Both the position numbers and the translations under genes were made by a program. The notes beneath the pieces were generated by a model. That model saw nothing but the letters and a program-made list of their open reading frames with translations. It was not told where the DNA came from and ran no database searches. A stretch of DNA of 64,000 nt from Azospirillum sp. TSA2s (GTDB lineage Bacteria; Pseudomonadota; Alphaproteobacteria; Azospirillales; Azospirillaceae). Each line of letters opens with the position of its first letter. The first letter of the stretch is position 1. Positions 1-8,678 of the stretch are shown piece after piece. The stretch is taken from contig NZ_CP039642.1 of NCBI RefSeq assembly GCF_004923315.1, positions 519,837-583,836 of the forward strand, in the 5' to 3' direction.

Positions 1-498
1 GACCTGATCGGCGAATGCCTGCGCCAGATGGAGCCGCTGGCGGTGGAAAAGGGCGTGACCCTGACGGCGGCGCTGCCCGCCACCCTGCCCATCCTCCATG
101 CCGACGCGCGCGCGGTGCGGCAGATCCTGCTGAACCTGCTGTCCAACGCGGTGAAGTTCACCCCGCCCGGCGGGCGGATCGCGGTGGAGGCTGACAGGGC
201 GGCGCGCAGCCTGCGCCTGCGGGTCAGCGACACCGGCATCGGCATCCCCGCCATGGAGCTGGAACAGGTGATGGAGCCCTTCCATCAGGTCGACAATTCC
301 CACACCCGCCGCTATGCCGGGACCGGGCTGGGGCTGCCGCTGGTCAGGTCGCTGGTGGAGTTGCAGGATGGCCGCTTCGTGCTGTCCAGCGTGCTGGGGC
401 GCGGCACCACCGCCACCGTGCTGTTCCCGCCGGCCCGCCTGCGCACCCATCCGGACGATCTGCGGCCTCTGGAACAGGTGCAGGCCGCCCCGGCATAA
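1..498 (+). CDS. Sensor histidine kinase, C-terminal part (left-truncated)
   Basis: The frame is open from base 1, so only the last 165 residues are visible and the ATG at 28 is internal. What remains is a HATPase_c ATP-binding domain. It has an N box NLLSNAVKF near residues 45-52, a G1 box DTGIGIP and a G2 box GTGLGLPLV, in the order seen in HisKA-type kinases. By family it would use ATP to phosphorylate a conserved His that lies left of the window, then pass the phosphate to a response regulator. The sensing part cannot be seen, so the signal is unknown. The gene ends 10 bases before the convergent EamA transporter gene. Confidence 0.9.
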   Translation, partial: DLIGECLRQMEPLAVEKGVTLTAALPATLPILHADARAVRQILLNLLSNAVKFTPPGGRIAVEADRAARSLRLRVSDTGIGIPAMELEQVMEPFHQVDNSHTRRYAGTGLGLPLVRSLVELQDGRFVLSSVLGRGTTATVLFPPARLRTHPDDLRPLEQVQAAPA

Positions 499-508
499 GA
501 AACTCTCC

Positions 509-1441
509 CTAGGTCCGTCGCGCCTTGCCGACGATGACCAGGGCGATGCCGCCCAGCACGGCGACCGACGACAGCGCCAGAACCGGGGTGATCCACTCGC
601 CCAGCGCCAGCACCGCAACCAGCGCGGTGATGACCGGGACGCTCAGTTGGACCGAGGCGGCGCGGGCGGCGGTCAGGGCGGGCAGCGCCGCATACCAGAT
701 GGAATAGCCGACGCCCGACGCCAGCGCCCCCGACAGCACCGCATAGACCAGCCCTCCCTGATCCCAGCGCACGCCTCCGCCAAACAGCGGACCGGCCAGC
801 GCCGCCAGCAGGGCCAGGACCGCCGCCATCGGTGCGGCGCGCAGGAAGTTGCCGGCGGTGGTGGCGATGGGATCGCGGCTGGTGCGCCCCAGCAGGGAAT
901 AAACGCCCCAGGCCGCTCCGGCTGCCATCATCAGCAGCGCCCCCAGCGGGTCCGGCGCCGACAGGCCGGGCGCCAGCAGCAGTGCCAGCCCGCCGAGCGC
1001 CAGCGCCAGCCCGCCCCATTGCAGCGGCACCAGCCTTTCGCCGCGATAGAGCCCGACGAGGATCATGGTGGCCTGCACCGCCCCGAACAGCAGCAGCGCC
1101 CCGGTCCCCGCCGTCATGGTCAGATAGGCGAAGGAGAAGGCGGCGGCATAGGCCAACAGCGCCGCCGCCCCGCGCCAGCTGCCGGCCCCCGCTTTCGCAT
1201 GGCCGGTGGCGCGGGCGATCAGCCACAGGCTGGCGGCCCCGGACGCGATGCGGACCAGGGTGAAGCCGGCCGGGTCGATGTCGGTCTGGGTCAGCGCCAG
1301 CCGGCACAGGATGGAGTTCGCGGCGAAGGCCAGCATCGCCAGCAGGGTCAGCAGCGCCGCCCGCCCGGCGCTCGGCACCGTCGGTGCCGGAACGGCTCCC
1401 ACCTTATCGCTCGCCATCACGATTGTTTTCCCTGCAACCAT
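509..1441 (-). CDS. EamA/DMT-family inner-membrane transporter
   Basis: A 310-residue, strongly hydrophobic protein with about ten predicted membrane segments arranged as two EamA repeats, the normal length for the drug/metabolite transporter superfamily. The repeats begin near residues 27 and 163, and the second contains the GAAWGVYSLLGR type of sequence typical of EamA. Family members mostly export amino acids, nucleosides or other metabolites; nothing here identifies the substrate. Met9 is an alternative start. The gene is single, convergent with the kinase on its left, and about 80 bases from the next minus-strand gene, so co-transcription with that gene is possible but not shown. Confidence 0.85.
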   Translation of the reverse strand: MVAGKTIVMASDKVGAVPAPTVPSAGRAALLTLLAMLAFAANSILCRLALTQTDIDPAGFTLVRIASGAASLWLIARATGHAKAGAGSWRGAAALLAYAAAFSFAYLTMTAGTGALLLFGAVQATMILVGLYRGERLVPLQWGGLALALGGLALLLAPGLSAPDPLGALLMMAAGAAWGVYSLLGRTSRDPIATTAGNFLRAAPMAAVLALLAALAGPLFGGGVRWDQGGLVYAVLSGALASGVGYSIWYAALPALTAARAASVQLSVPVITALVAVLALGEWITPVLALSSVAVLGGIALVIVGKARRT

Positions 1442-1522
1442 TTCCGCCCAGCTAGCCGCAGGGCCGCCGCCCTGTCAAACACCCAGCGGCGCCAGCCCCG
1501 TCCGACTTTGGTCGGACTGCGG

Positions 1523-2554
1523 TTACGAGGACGGGCCGGGCAGGGCGAACAGGAGCAGGTAGGTGCGCTGGAGCGAGCTGAAATTGTTGTCGGAGATCAG
1601 ATAGACCAGCGTTTCCCCCGCCGGCCCCGGCCGGGTGGCGATGCCTTCGAAATTGTCGTTCACCAGCGGCGGCTCCAAGCGCCCAAGCTCTTCGCCGTCC
1701 ACAACGGCGCCGGCGGTCAGTTGGCCCGGCGCCACGCGGACCAGCCGCGACGACCAGCCGCCCAGCAGCGACACCCAGCGCTCCAGCACCAGCGCACCGC
1801 CGTCCGGCAGCGGGGCGACGCTGGTCGGGCGGTAACGCGGGGCGGCGAGATAGGTGAAGGGCTGCCAGTCGGCGGCACTGCGCGGAACGCCGTCGCCCTT
1901 GATCCCCGCCCGGGTAATCCAGGCGCGGCGTTCCCGGCGGCCGTCGTCCTTCCCCTCCTCCATGGCGAGCAGCCGTCCGTCGGGAAGGCGGGTCAGCGCC
2001 TCCAGCCCGCCATTCTCCGGCGCGCTGTCCATGTTCGGCGGCAGCGGAATCGGCGTCGGCGTGCCCTCCGGCCCGCGGTCGCCGCTCTTGTAGTGGAGGA
2101 TGCGGTGGTCACGCTCCAGCGAGACCAGCCAGCCGCCGTCGGGCAGCCGCGTCAGATCCTCCGCATCGGTGCGGCCCTTGCTGTGGGAGGTCCCCTCCTC
2201 CACCGTCAACGGTCGGGAATGGACATCGGACAGGCCGGTCAGCCGCCCCCCGGCATCGGTTTGCAGCCGGCCATCGACCACCAGCCCGGTGTCGCCGATG
2301 GCGACGAAGCGGTCGCCGGCCGGGACCACCCACAGCCCGGACAGCCCGCCGACCCGGTCGCCCCCGGCGATGTCCAGCCCTCCCAGGAAGCGCAGCGGCC
2401 CGACCGCCAGCTTGCCCGACCGCCCACGGTCGAGCGGAACGGCGACGGCCTTGACCGATTCGGGCTCCCCTCCGCCGGCACCGACCACGGCGGCGCAGCC
2501 TCCGGCCAGGGCCACCAGCAGCAGGCTCCAGACCACTGTCTTTCGTATCGTCAT
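1523..2554 (-). CDS. Esterase-like/phytase-like domain lipoprotein (COG4246 type)
   Basis: 343 residues from the ATG at 2554. The frame stays open to 2650, but the N-terminus from 2554 is a good lipoprotein signal: two positive residues, a hydrophobic stretch and LAGGC, with Cys about residue 20. The mature part resembles the 'esterase-like activity of phytase' beta-propeller family. It shows repeated LPDGGW/LPDGR/LPDGGA blades, the motif GLEAL in the middle and DNNFEG-like and SDNN motifs near the C-terminus. Members are predicted metal-dependent phosphoesterases acting outside the inner membrane; the real substrate is not known. It is transcribed away from the kinase gene at 2728. Confidence 0.8.
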   Translation of the reverse strand: MTIRKTVVWSLLLVALAGGCAAVVGAGGGEPESVKAVAVPLDRGRSGKLAVGPLRFLGGLDIAGGDRVGGLSGLWVVPAGDRFVAIGDTGLVVDGRLQTDAGGRLTGLSDVHSRPLTVEEGTSHSKGRTDAEDLTRLPDGGWLVSLERDHRILHYKSGDRGPEGTPTPIPLPPNMDSAPENGGLEALTRLPDGRLLAMEEGKDDGRRERRAWITRAGIKGDGVPRSAADWQPFTYLAAPRYRPTSVAPLPDGGALVLERWVSLLGGWSSRLVRVAPGQLTAGAVVDGEELGRLEPPLVNDNFEGIATRPGPAGETLVYLISDNNFSSLQRTYLLLFALPGPSS

Positions 2555-2727
2555 CGCGCCACTCTTGTCAGTGCAATCGAGAGACACAATCTTTCTTTTG
2601 AGGATCATTGCGTGCATATGGCGACCTGCGGCGCAGCCGTTGCGGCACATCCATCATACCGGCTAGGCGCGGCGGATTACTCCCTCAGAACCGGTGGGGT
2701 CGGCGGGACAAGCGCTTAGATTGACGA

Positions 2728-3516
2728 ATGTTTTCGACGATGCCTATCCATGACGACCGAGCCGAGCCCGTTCCCATGCCGATGCTTCCGCGGTCGCAGA
2801 CCGCCTATTCTCCTCCGGACCAGACCGGCGACGGCGTCGCGTCCGGCGTGTCTGGCGGCGTGTCTGGCGGCGAGGCCGGCGGCATGCCCCTGGCCGACCG
2901 GCTGGCGGCGCGCATCCAGGAGTTGGAAGCGGAGCTGCGGGAACTGCAGCACCGCGCCAAGAACAGCCTGCAGCTGGTCATCAGCCTGCTGAAGCTGCAG
3001 GCCGGCCGCATCCGCGATCCCGACGCCCGCGCCGCCTACGAGCAGACCATGGTCCGCATCGAGGCATTGGCGATTCTCTATCGTCAGCTGCACGAGAGCG
3101 GCGCCGGCACCCATGTCGACCTTGGCCGCTACGTCACCGCGCTGTGCGAGGCGGTGCGGGAAGGCACGCCCGGCGCCCTGTCGCGCGTGCCGGTGACCGT
3201 CAATTCCGACCCGATCCAGATCGGCCTGTACGAGGCGATGCCGCTTGGCCTCATCATCGCGGAGCTGGTGACGAACTGCCTGCACCATGCCTTCCCCGAC
3301 GACGGCTGGATCCGCATCACCGTGCGCCAGCAGGACGACAGCGGCCGTGCCCGCCTGACGGTGGAGGACAACGGCCGCGCCCTGCCCGCCGGCTTCGACA
3401 CCACGTCCGAAGACGGGATGATGCTGGCCGAGGCGCTGGCCGGCCAGCTCGGCGACACGTTGTCCACTGACAGCGACGCCGCCGGCACCACCGCCAGCGT
3501 CAGCTTCCCGGTCTGA
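2728..3516 (+). CDS. Soluble HWE/HisKA_2-type sensor histidine kinase
   Basis: 262 residues without membrane segments. After a low-complexity N-terminus (SGGVSGG direct repeat near residues 42-48) comes a short coiled coil and the phosphoacceptor box ELQHRAKNSLQ with His75, followed by LLKLQAGR, as in the HisKA_2/HWE family common in Alphaproteobacteria. The ATPase domain shows the N box ELVTNCLHHAFPD and a DNGRALP-type G1 box. There is no recognisable PAS or GAF sensor, so it probably acts with a partner that supplies the signal. No response regulator is adjacent. Such short kinases often feed the general stress response or unorthodox regulators; that role is inference. Confidence 0.85.
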   Translation: MFSTMPIHDDRAEPVPMPMLPRSQTAYSPPDQTGDGVASGVSGGVSGGEAGGMPLADRLAARIQELEAELRELQHRAKNSLQLVISLLKLQAGRIRDPDARAAYEQTMVRIEALAILYRQLHESGAGTHVDLGRYVTALCEAVREGTPGALSRVPVTVNSDPIQIGLYEAMPLGLIIAELVTNCLHHAFPDDGWIRITVRQQDDSGRARLTVEDNGRALPAGFDTTSEDGMMLAEALAGQLGDTLSTDSDAAGTTASVSFPV

Positions 3517-3559
3517 AGACGCCCGGCACTCGTCGACAGTTCCAAACCCGCCCCTCGGC

Positions 3560-3646
3560 CGTCATTCCCGCGAAAGTGGGAATCCAGCCGTTTCAGCCGC
3601 TTAACTGCGGAATTTCCTGAATCCCCGCCTTCGCGGGGATGACAGC
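3560..3646. repeat. Dispersed palindromic repeat, family 1, copy 1
   Basis: Two inverted arms of the GTCATnCCCGCGAAGGCGGG type (3561-3587, and the inverse ending near 3646) separated by about 30 bases. Each arm is itself a CCCGC...GCGGG palindrome, and the arms pair with each other. Related copies lie at 16850, 22411 and 32098. It fills most of the 400-base gap 3517-3917, where I see no convincing gene; the minus-strand frame at 3601-3834 runs through the repeat and has no family resemblance. Confidence 0.8.
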
Positions 3647-3917
3647 CGAAACGGGGGCTGCGTCGGCGTAACGACGTTAAACGTCCCCCTCAGTGCCGGC
3701 ATCCTCACCGTCATGGGGCTCACGTCGTCATCGTCGGATTGATGCCGCGACGCTTCATTCACGCGGCCCTGCAATTCTCCTGACACGGTTGATTTTTCGA
3801 CCACCGGCGCGGTTCGGGTGGCTGCAATTCCCACCGGCTTTCACCAAATGGCGAAGGGTGGGGAAGGAAAGGCCTTCCCACATGTTATGACCCAGGACAC
3901 GCAGCCGATCGGACGCC

Positions 3918-6179
3918 ATGTACGCCCATTCGCCCCAGCCAATCCCGTCAGCCGGATCGCCGCCCGCCCTCACCGGGGCCACCGGCGCACTGCGGCCGAT
4001 CCTGGAGCCGGGGCGGACCTGCTGGCGGGTGGAGGACACCGCGAGGCTGGGCGTCATCGTCGATGCCGAGGATTATTTCGCGCTGGCCAAGGCGGCCATG
4101 CGGCGCGCCCGGCGCAGCATCTACATGACCGCCTGGGATTTCGACGCCCGCATCCGGCTGATGCCGCAGACCCGCCGCCCGCGCCGGCCCGACCGGCTGG
4201 GCACGCTGCTGAACTGGCTGGCGACGACGCGGCCCGACCTGCACATCCATGTGCTGAAATGGGACTATGCCGAGCTTTTCGACCTCGCCCGCTGGTCGCA
4301 CCCCTTCATGCTGCGCAACTGGCTGACCCACCGGCGCCTGCAATACCGGCTGGACAGCGACCATCCGACCGGCGCCTGCCATCATCAGAAGATGCTGGTG
4401 ATCGACGATCAGGTCGCCTTCTGCGGCGGGCTGGACGTCACCGCCAACCGCTGGGACACCCGCGCCCACCATGCCCATGACCCGCGGCGGCGCCAGCCCG
4501 ACGGCAAGCCCTATGAGCCGTTCCACGACGTGATGATGGCGGTGGACGGCGACGCCGCCCGCGCGCTGGGGGAGATGTTCCGCGACCGCTGGGCGCGCGC
4601 CACCGGCGAGACGCTGACGCCCCCCGCCCACTCCCCCGGCCGGCCGGCCCGCCGCCGCCCGCTGGCCGCCGACCCCTGGCCGCCCGGCTTCGAGCCGATG
4701 CTGCGCGGCGTGCGCGTCGGCATCGCCCGCACCGATCCCGCCTACAACGGCCGTGAAGCGGTGCGCGAGGTGGAAGCGCTCCATCTGGAGGCCATCGCCC
4801 AGGCGCGCGACGTCATCTATCTGGAAAGCCAGTATTTCGCCTCCACCGCGGTGGCCGAGGCGCTGAAGGCGCGGCTGGCCGAGCCGGACGGGCCGGAGGT
4901 GATCGTCGTCAACCCGGTGCGCACCACCAGCTGGCTGGAGAACACCGTCATGCTCGGCGCCCGTGCCCGGCTGACCCGCGAGCTTCGCGAGGCCGACCGC
5001 CACGGCCGCTTCCGCCTGTTCGCCGCGCTGACCGACGGCGGCGCCTGCATCACCGTCCATGCCAAGGTGATGGTGGTGGACGACCGTCTGCTGCGCATCG
5101 GCTCGGCCAACCTCAACAACCGCTCGATGGGTCTCGACACCGAGTGCGACCTTGCGCTGGAAGCCGGGCCGGGGCCGGAGCATGCGGAGACCCGCCGCGC
5201 CATCCGCCACACCCGCGACGACCTGATCGCCGAGCATCTGGGATCCACGGCGGCGGCGGTCGCGGCGGCGCACCGGCGGCTGGGGTCGCTCACCGCCGCC
5301 ATCGAGTCGCTGCGCAAGCCGATCGGGCGGACGCTGGAACCGCTGCACGACCCCGAACCCGACGGGCTGGCCGCCGCCGTCGCCGACGCCCGCGTCTTCG
5401 ATCCCGAACATCCGGTCGGCGCGGTGGATATCGTCCGCCGGGTGCTGCCGTCGCGCATCCCGCGCACCCGCCACTGGCTGATGCTGGCCGGCGTCCTGGC
5501 CCTGCTGGGGCTGTGGGGCATGTGGCGCTACACCGCGCTCAGCGAATGGGCGACGCTGGGCTCCGTGCTGACCGTCTTCCACAGCCTGGGCGAGAGCCCG
5601 CTGGCGCCGCTGTGGCTGATGCTGGCCTATGTCGCCGGCGGCTACGTCATGTTCCCGCTGACCGTGATGATCGCCGCCACCGCCATCGTCATGGGGCCGT
5701 GGTGGGGCTTTCCCACCGCGATGGCCGGGGCGGTCGCCTCGGCGGTGGCGATGTTCTGGACCGGGCGAATGGCGGGGCGCGACCTGCTGGACCGCCATGG
5801 CGGGCCGCTGATCGCCCGCATCAACGAAAAGCTGGCCGACAGCGGCATCGCCGCGGTGGCCGGCGTGCGCGCCGTGCCGGTGGCGCCCTACACGGTGGTG
5901 AACCTCGCCGCCGGCGCGTCGAAGCTGCGCTTCGGCGACTATGTGATCGGCACCATGGTCGGTCTTGCGCCCGGCATCCTTGCCTTCAATCTGCTCGGGC
6001 ACCAGCTTGAGCGCACCATCACCAACCCCGGGGCCGGCGACATCGCGCTGCTGGCGGGGATGGCGGCGGTGGCGATCGGGCTCGGCTGGGTGACCAGCCG
6101 CCTTCTCGGCCGTTCCGGCCGGAAACCTGCGGATGTGGGGCAAGACGACAGGGCAGACGAAAGGAATTTGGAACCGTGA
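3918..6179 (+). CDS. Phospholipase D-family transferase fused to a VTT (TVP38/DedA-like) membrane domain
   Basis: 753 residues. Two HKD active-site motifs (HxKxxxxD) are intact: HQKMLVIDD with His156, Lys158 and Asp163, and HAKVMVVDD with His381, Lys383 and Asp388, the latter followed by GSANLNNRSMG. This is the signature of cardiolipin synthase/phospholipase D enzymes, which move phosphatidyl groups through a His-linked intermediate. The C-terminal third (about 515-735) has several membrane segments of the VTT/SNARE-associated family. Family knowledge suggests membrane phospholipid remodelling at the inner membrane. The stop overlaps the GTG of the next gene, an EEP-family phosphodiesterase, a pairing that recalls E. 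coli clsB-ybhP. Confidence 0.9.
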   Translation: MYAHSPQPIPSAGSPPALTGATGALRPILEPGRTCWRVEDTARLGVIVDAEDYFALAKAAMRRARRSIYMTAWDFDARIRLMPQTRRPRRPDRLGTLLNWLATTRPDLHIHVLKWDYAELFDLARWSHPFMLRNWLTHRRLQYRLDSDHPTGACHHQKMLVIDDQVAFCGGLDVTANRWDTRAHHAHDPRRRQPDGKPYEPFHDVMMAVDGDAARALGEMFRDRWARATGETLTPPAHSPGRPARRRPLAADPWPPGFEPMLRGVRVGIARTDPAYNGREAVREVEALHLEAIAQARDVIYLESQYFASTAVAEALKARLAEPDGPEVIVVNPVRTTSWLENTVMLGARARLTRELREADRHGRFRLFAALTDGGACITVHAKVMVVDDRLLRIGSANLNNRSMGLDTECDLALEAGPGPEHAETRRAIRHTRDDLIAEHLGSTAAAVAAAHRRLGSLTAAIESLRKPIGRTLEPLHDPEPDGLAAAVADARVFDPEHPVGAVDIVRRVLPSRIPRTRHWLMLAGVLALLGLWGMWRYTALSEWATLGSVLTVFHSLGESPLAPLWLMLAYVAGGYVMFPLTVMIAATAIVMGPWWGFPTAMAGAVASAVAMFWTGRMAGRDLLDRHGGPLIARINEKLADSGIAAVAGVRAVPVAPYTVVNLAAGASKLRFGDYVIGTMVGLAPGILAFNLLGHQLERTITNPGAGDIALLAGMAAVAIGLGWVTSRLLGRSGRKPADVGQDDRADERNLEP

Positions 6180-6985
6180 TCCGTTTCAGCCGTGACCGTG
6201 TCCAGCGCATCGCCGCCGCGTTGCGCGCCGCCCGCGCCCGCCGTCCCCGCCGTGCCGACCGCCGCAGCAACCCCATCCCGGACGGCATGGCCGCGCTCAG
6301 CGTCGCCACCTGGAACATCCACAGCTGCGTCGGGCTCGACGCCCGATTCGCCCCCGACCGCATCGCCCAGGTGATCCGCGACCTCGACGTCGACCTGATC
6401 GGCCTGCAGGAGGTTGGCTGGCACCATCGCGGCGAATCGGGGATGGACCAGTTCGCCTTCCTGGAGCGGCACACCGGGCTGACGGCCTATGCCGGCCCGA
6501 CCAAGCACAGCGAGCGCGCCCATTACGGCAACTGCCTGCTGACCCGCCTGCCGGTGCGGTCGATGGAGACGATGGACCTGTCCGTCGGCAAGCGCGAGCC
6601 GCGCGGCGCCATCGACGCGGTGGTGGAGGTGCAGGGCCGCCCGGTGCGGGTGATCGTCGCCCATCTCGGCCTCGACCCCTGGGAGCGGGCCAAACAGGTT
6701 GGTGACATAGTGTCGCGGGTGGAAAGCCAGCCGGAGCTGCCCACCCTGTTCATGGGCGATCTGAACGAATGGACGCCCAGCTCCCCCCGGCTGCGCCAGC
6801 TCGCCTCCTCCTTCGCCGACGTCGCCAATCCGCGCAGCTTCCACGCCCGCATGCCGACCCTGCGGCTCGACCGCATCTATGTGACGGGAGGCTTGCAAAT
6901 CCCCGCTTTCGAGGTGGTTCGCACCATCCTCACCCGTCGGGCATCGGACCATCTGCCGGTCCGCGCGGTGCTCGCCGTCCCCTGA
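6176..6985 (+). CDS. Endonuclease/exonuclease/phosphatase (EEP) family hydrolase, YbhP-like
   Basis: 269 residues starting at a GTG that overlaps the previous stop by four bases (GTGA), with AAAGGA just upstream. The metal-binding motifs of the EEP fold are present in order: WNIHSC, LQEVGW (Glu), HLGLDPWER, MGDLNEW (Asp-x-Asn) and SDHLPV (Asp-His). EEP proteins cleave phosphodiester or phosphomonoester bonds in nucleic acids, sphingomyelin or inositol lipids. The translational coupling to the phospholipase D/VTT gene argues for a lipid or headgroup substrate rather than DNA, which is inference. No signal peptide is obvious, but the first 35 residues are strongly basic. Confidence 0.85.
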   Translation: MIRFSRDRVQRIAAALRAARARRPRRADRRSNPIPDGMAALSVATWNIHSCVGLDARFAPDRIAQVIRDLDVDLIGLQEVGWHHRGESGMDQFAFLERHTGLTAYAGPTKHSERAHYGNCLLTRLPVRSMETMDLSVGKREPRGAIDAVVEVQGRPVRVIVAHLGLDPWERAKQVGDIVSRVESQPELPTLFMGDLNEWTPSSPRLRQLASSFADVANPRSFHARMPTLRLDRIYVTGGLQIPAFEVVRTILTRRASDHLPVRAVLAVP

Positions 6986-7012
6986 ACGTCAACGGCTGTT
7001 CCTAAACGTCAG

Positions 7013-7044
7013 TATGACCAACGGAGTCGCGCTCCGAGGTCATA
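7013..7044. repeat. Perfect interrupted hairpin in the phaZ upstream region
   Basis: TATGACC (7013-7019) pairs with GGTCATA (7038-7044), and an inner CGGAG/CTCCG stem continues the helix, about 12 base pairs in all. It is not followed by a T tract on either strand, so it is a weak terminator at best; it could be an operator. The rest of 6986-7238 is AT-rich for this genome and contains TGC-rich sequence (GTGCAGTGCAATG near 7073), the sort of sequence bound by PhaR-type regulators, but I cannot assign it. Confidence 0.5.
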
Positions 7045-7238
7045 GCGGAATCGTTGCGGTTGATAATTTTTTGTGCAGTGCAATGTTCTTTTAACAACAG
7101 AGCTTTGCAAATGCGAAGAAGCTCTTGACCTATACGCCACCCCTGACGAAGGATATGGTTGGTAATACGATCAATACGCTGATCGAAGGTATAACCGACC
7201 CTGGCCGACCGGGGGCAGCCGTGACGTGAGGATCTGAT

Positions 7239-8465
7239 TTGCTGTACCATCTGTACGACATGCAACACGCCGCCATGCGGCCGATGCGTTTCTGGGCCGA
7301 AGCTGCCCAGCACACCTTCCAGAACCCGCTGATGCCGTTGTCCTACACCAAGCTTGGCCGGGCGGTCGCCGCCGGGGCCGAGCTGGTGGAGCGGACGACC
7401 CGCCGCTTCGGCAAGCCGGCATTCGGTCTGGCGGAGACGGTGGTCGATGGGCAGACGGTGCCGGTTACCGAGCGTTTCGTCTGGCAGTCCCCCTTCTGCA
7501 AGCTGCTGAACTTCGCCAAGCCGGAAGGCACGCCGCGCCAGCCCAAGGTGCTGCTGGTCGCCCCGATGTCGGGGCACCACGCCACGCTGCTGCGCGGCAC
7601 CGTGGAAGCGCTGATCCGCGACCATGACGTCTACATCACGGACTGGATCGACGTGCGGCTGGTGCCGATGGCGGCCGGGCGCTTCGACCTGGACGACTAC
7701 ATCGACACGGTGGCGGAGCTGATCCGCTTCCTGGGGCCGAACACCCACGTCATCGCCGTGTGCCAGCCGGCGGTGCCGGTGATGGCGGCGGTGTCGCTGA
7801 TGGCGGCGGCGGACGAGCCGGTGCAGGCGCGCAGCATGACCCTGATGGGCGGCCCGATCGACCCGATGGCCAACCCGACGGTGCCGGTCAAGCTGGCGAT
7901 GGAACGCCCGCTGAAGTGGTTCGAGCGCAGCGTGATCACCACGGTCCCGGTCTATTATCCGGGCGCCTTCCGCCGCGTCTATCCCGGCTTCATCCAGTTG
8001 TCGGGCTTCATGTCGATGAACCTCGACCGCCACATCAACGAGCATGTCGGCCTGTTCCGCCACCTCGTCCGCGGCGACGGCGATTCGGCCGAGCAGCACC
8101 GCCGCTTCTACGACGAATATCTGTCGGTGATGGACCTGTCGGCGGAATTCTACCTGCAGACCATCGAGACGGTGTTCCAGAAGCACGCCCTGCCCAACGG
8201 CACCATGATGTCGCGCGGCCGCAAGGTGGAGCCGGCGGCAGTTCGCAAGACCGCGGTGATGACGGTGGAAGGCGAGCTGGACGACATCTCCGCCCCCGGC
8301 CAGACCATCGCGGCGCAGCGCCTGTGCTCGTCGCTGCCGGACGGGATGCGCAAGACGCATTTCCAGAAGGGCGTCGGCCACTACGGCATCTTCAACGGCC
8401 GCCGCTGGCGCGAAGCGATTCTGCCGGAAATCCGCAGCTTCATCCAAAGCCACGACGGGGAGTGA
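7239..8465 (+). CDS. phaZ: Intracellular polyhydroxyalkanoate depolymerase
   Basis: 408 residues, the usual size for PhaZ1-type depolymerases, which break stored poly-3-hydroxybutyrate granules in the cytoplasm. I chose the TTG at 7239 because the protein then begins MLYHLYDMQHAAM, the conserved start of this family, and GTGAGGA lies just upstream. The alpha/beta-hydrolase triad is visible: nucleophile Cys175 in AVCQPA (Cys, not Ser, as in this family), an acid in GELDDISAP, and a His in GVGHYGIFNG near the C-terminus. It stands alone; the next gene is convergent across a repeat. Confidence 0.95.
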   Translation: MLYHLYDMQHAAMRPMRFWAEAAQHTFQNPLMPLSYTKLGRAVAAGAELVERTTRRFGKPAFGLAETVVDGQTVPVTERFVWQSPFCKLLNFAKPEGTPRQPKVLLVAPMSGHHATLLRGTVEALIRDHDVYITDWIDVRLVPMAAGRFDLDDYIDTVAELIRFLGPNTHVIAVCQPAVPVMAAVSLMAAADEPVQARSMTLMGGPIDPMANPTVPVKLAMERPLKWFERSVITTVPVYYPGAFRRVYPGFIQLSGFMSMNLDRHINEHVGLFRHLVRGDGDSAEQHRRFYDEYLSVMDLSAEFYLQTIETVFQKHALPNGTMMSRGRKVEPAAVRKTAVMTVEGELDDISAPGQTIAAQRLCSSLPDGMRKTHFQKGVGHYGIFNGRRWREAILPEIRSFIQSHDGE

Positions 8466-8488
8466 GGGGCTGCGGTTTCTTGCGGAGC

Positions 8489-8662
8489 TAGACCCCCACC
8501 TAACCTCCCCCGCTCTCAGCGGACCTACGGTCCGCCTGCCGCGTCAGCATAAAGCAAAGCTTTGTGCGAGAGCTGGGCGGGGGAGGGACTGCCGCCACTC
8601 TCCCGCATCAGCACCAATCCCCTCCCCCGCCCAGCGGGGGAGGGTCAGGGTGGGGGTCTAAC
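8489..8662. repeat. Dispersed G-rich palindromic repeat, family 2, copy 1
   Basis: Begins TAGACCCCCACCTAACC and ends with its inverse GGTCAGGGTGGGGGTCTAA, with CCCCCGC...GCGGGGG stems inside and a central stretch that contains a GCGGACC/GGTCCGC hairpin. It fills the gap between the convergent phaZ and ethanolamine permease genes. Its ends match the copies at 40236 and 53400. Confidence 0.8.
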
Positions 8663-8678
8663 TTCCGGTGCCGAAAGC

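Noticed and set aside
312..2719. Very long plus-strand open frame antisense to the transporter and lipoprotein genes
   Set aside because: Arg/Gln/His-rich shadow of genes on the other strand caused by high GC; no family motifs or ribosome-binding site.
3601..3834. Minus-strand 77-codon frame
   Set aside because: Runs through repeat family 1 (SPRRRGFRKFRS is repeat-encoded); no other support.
3948..6143. 731-codon minus-strand frame
   Set aside because: Antisense shadow of the phospholipase D/VTT gene, rich in His, Gln and Arg, with no domain pattern.
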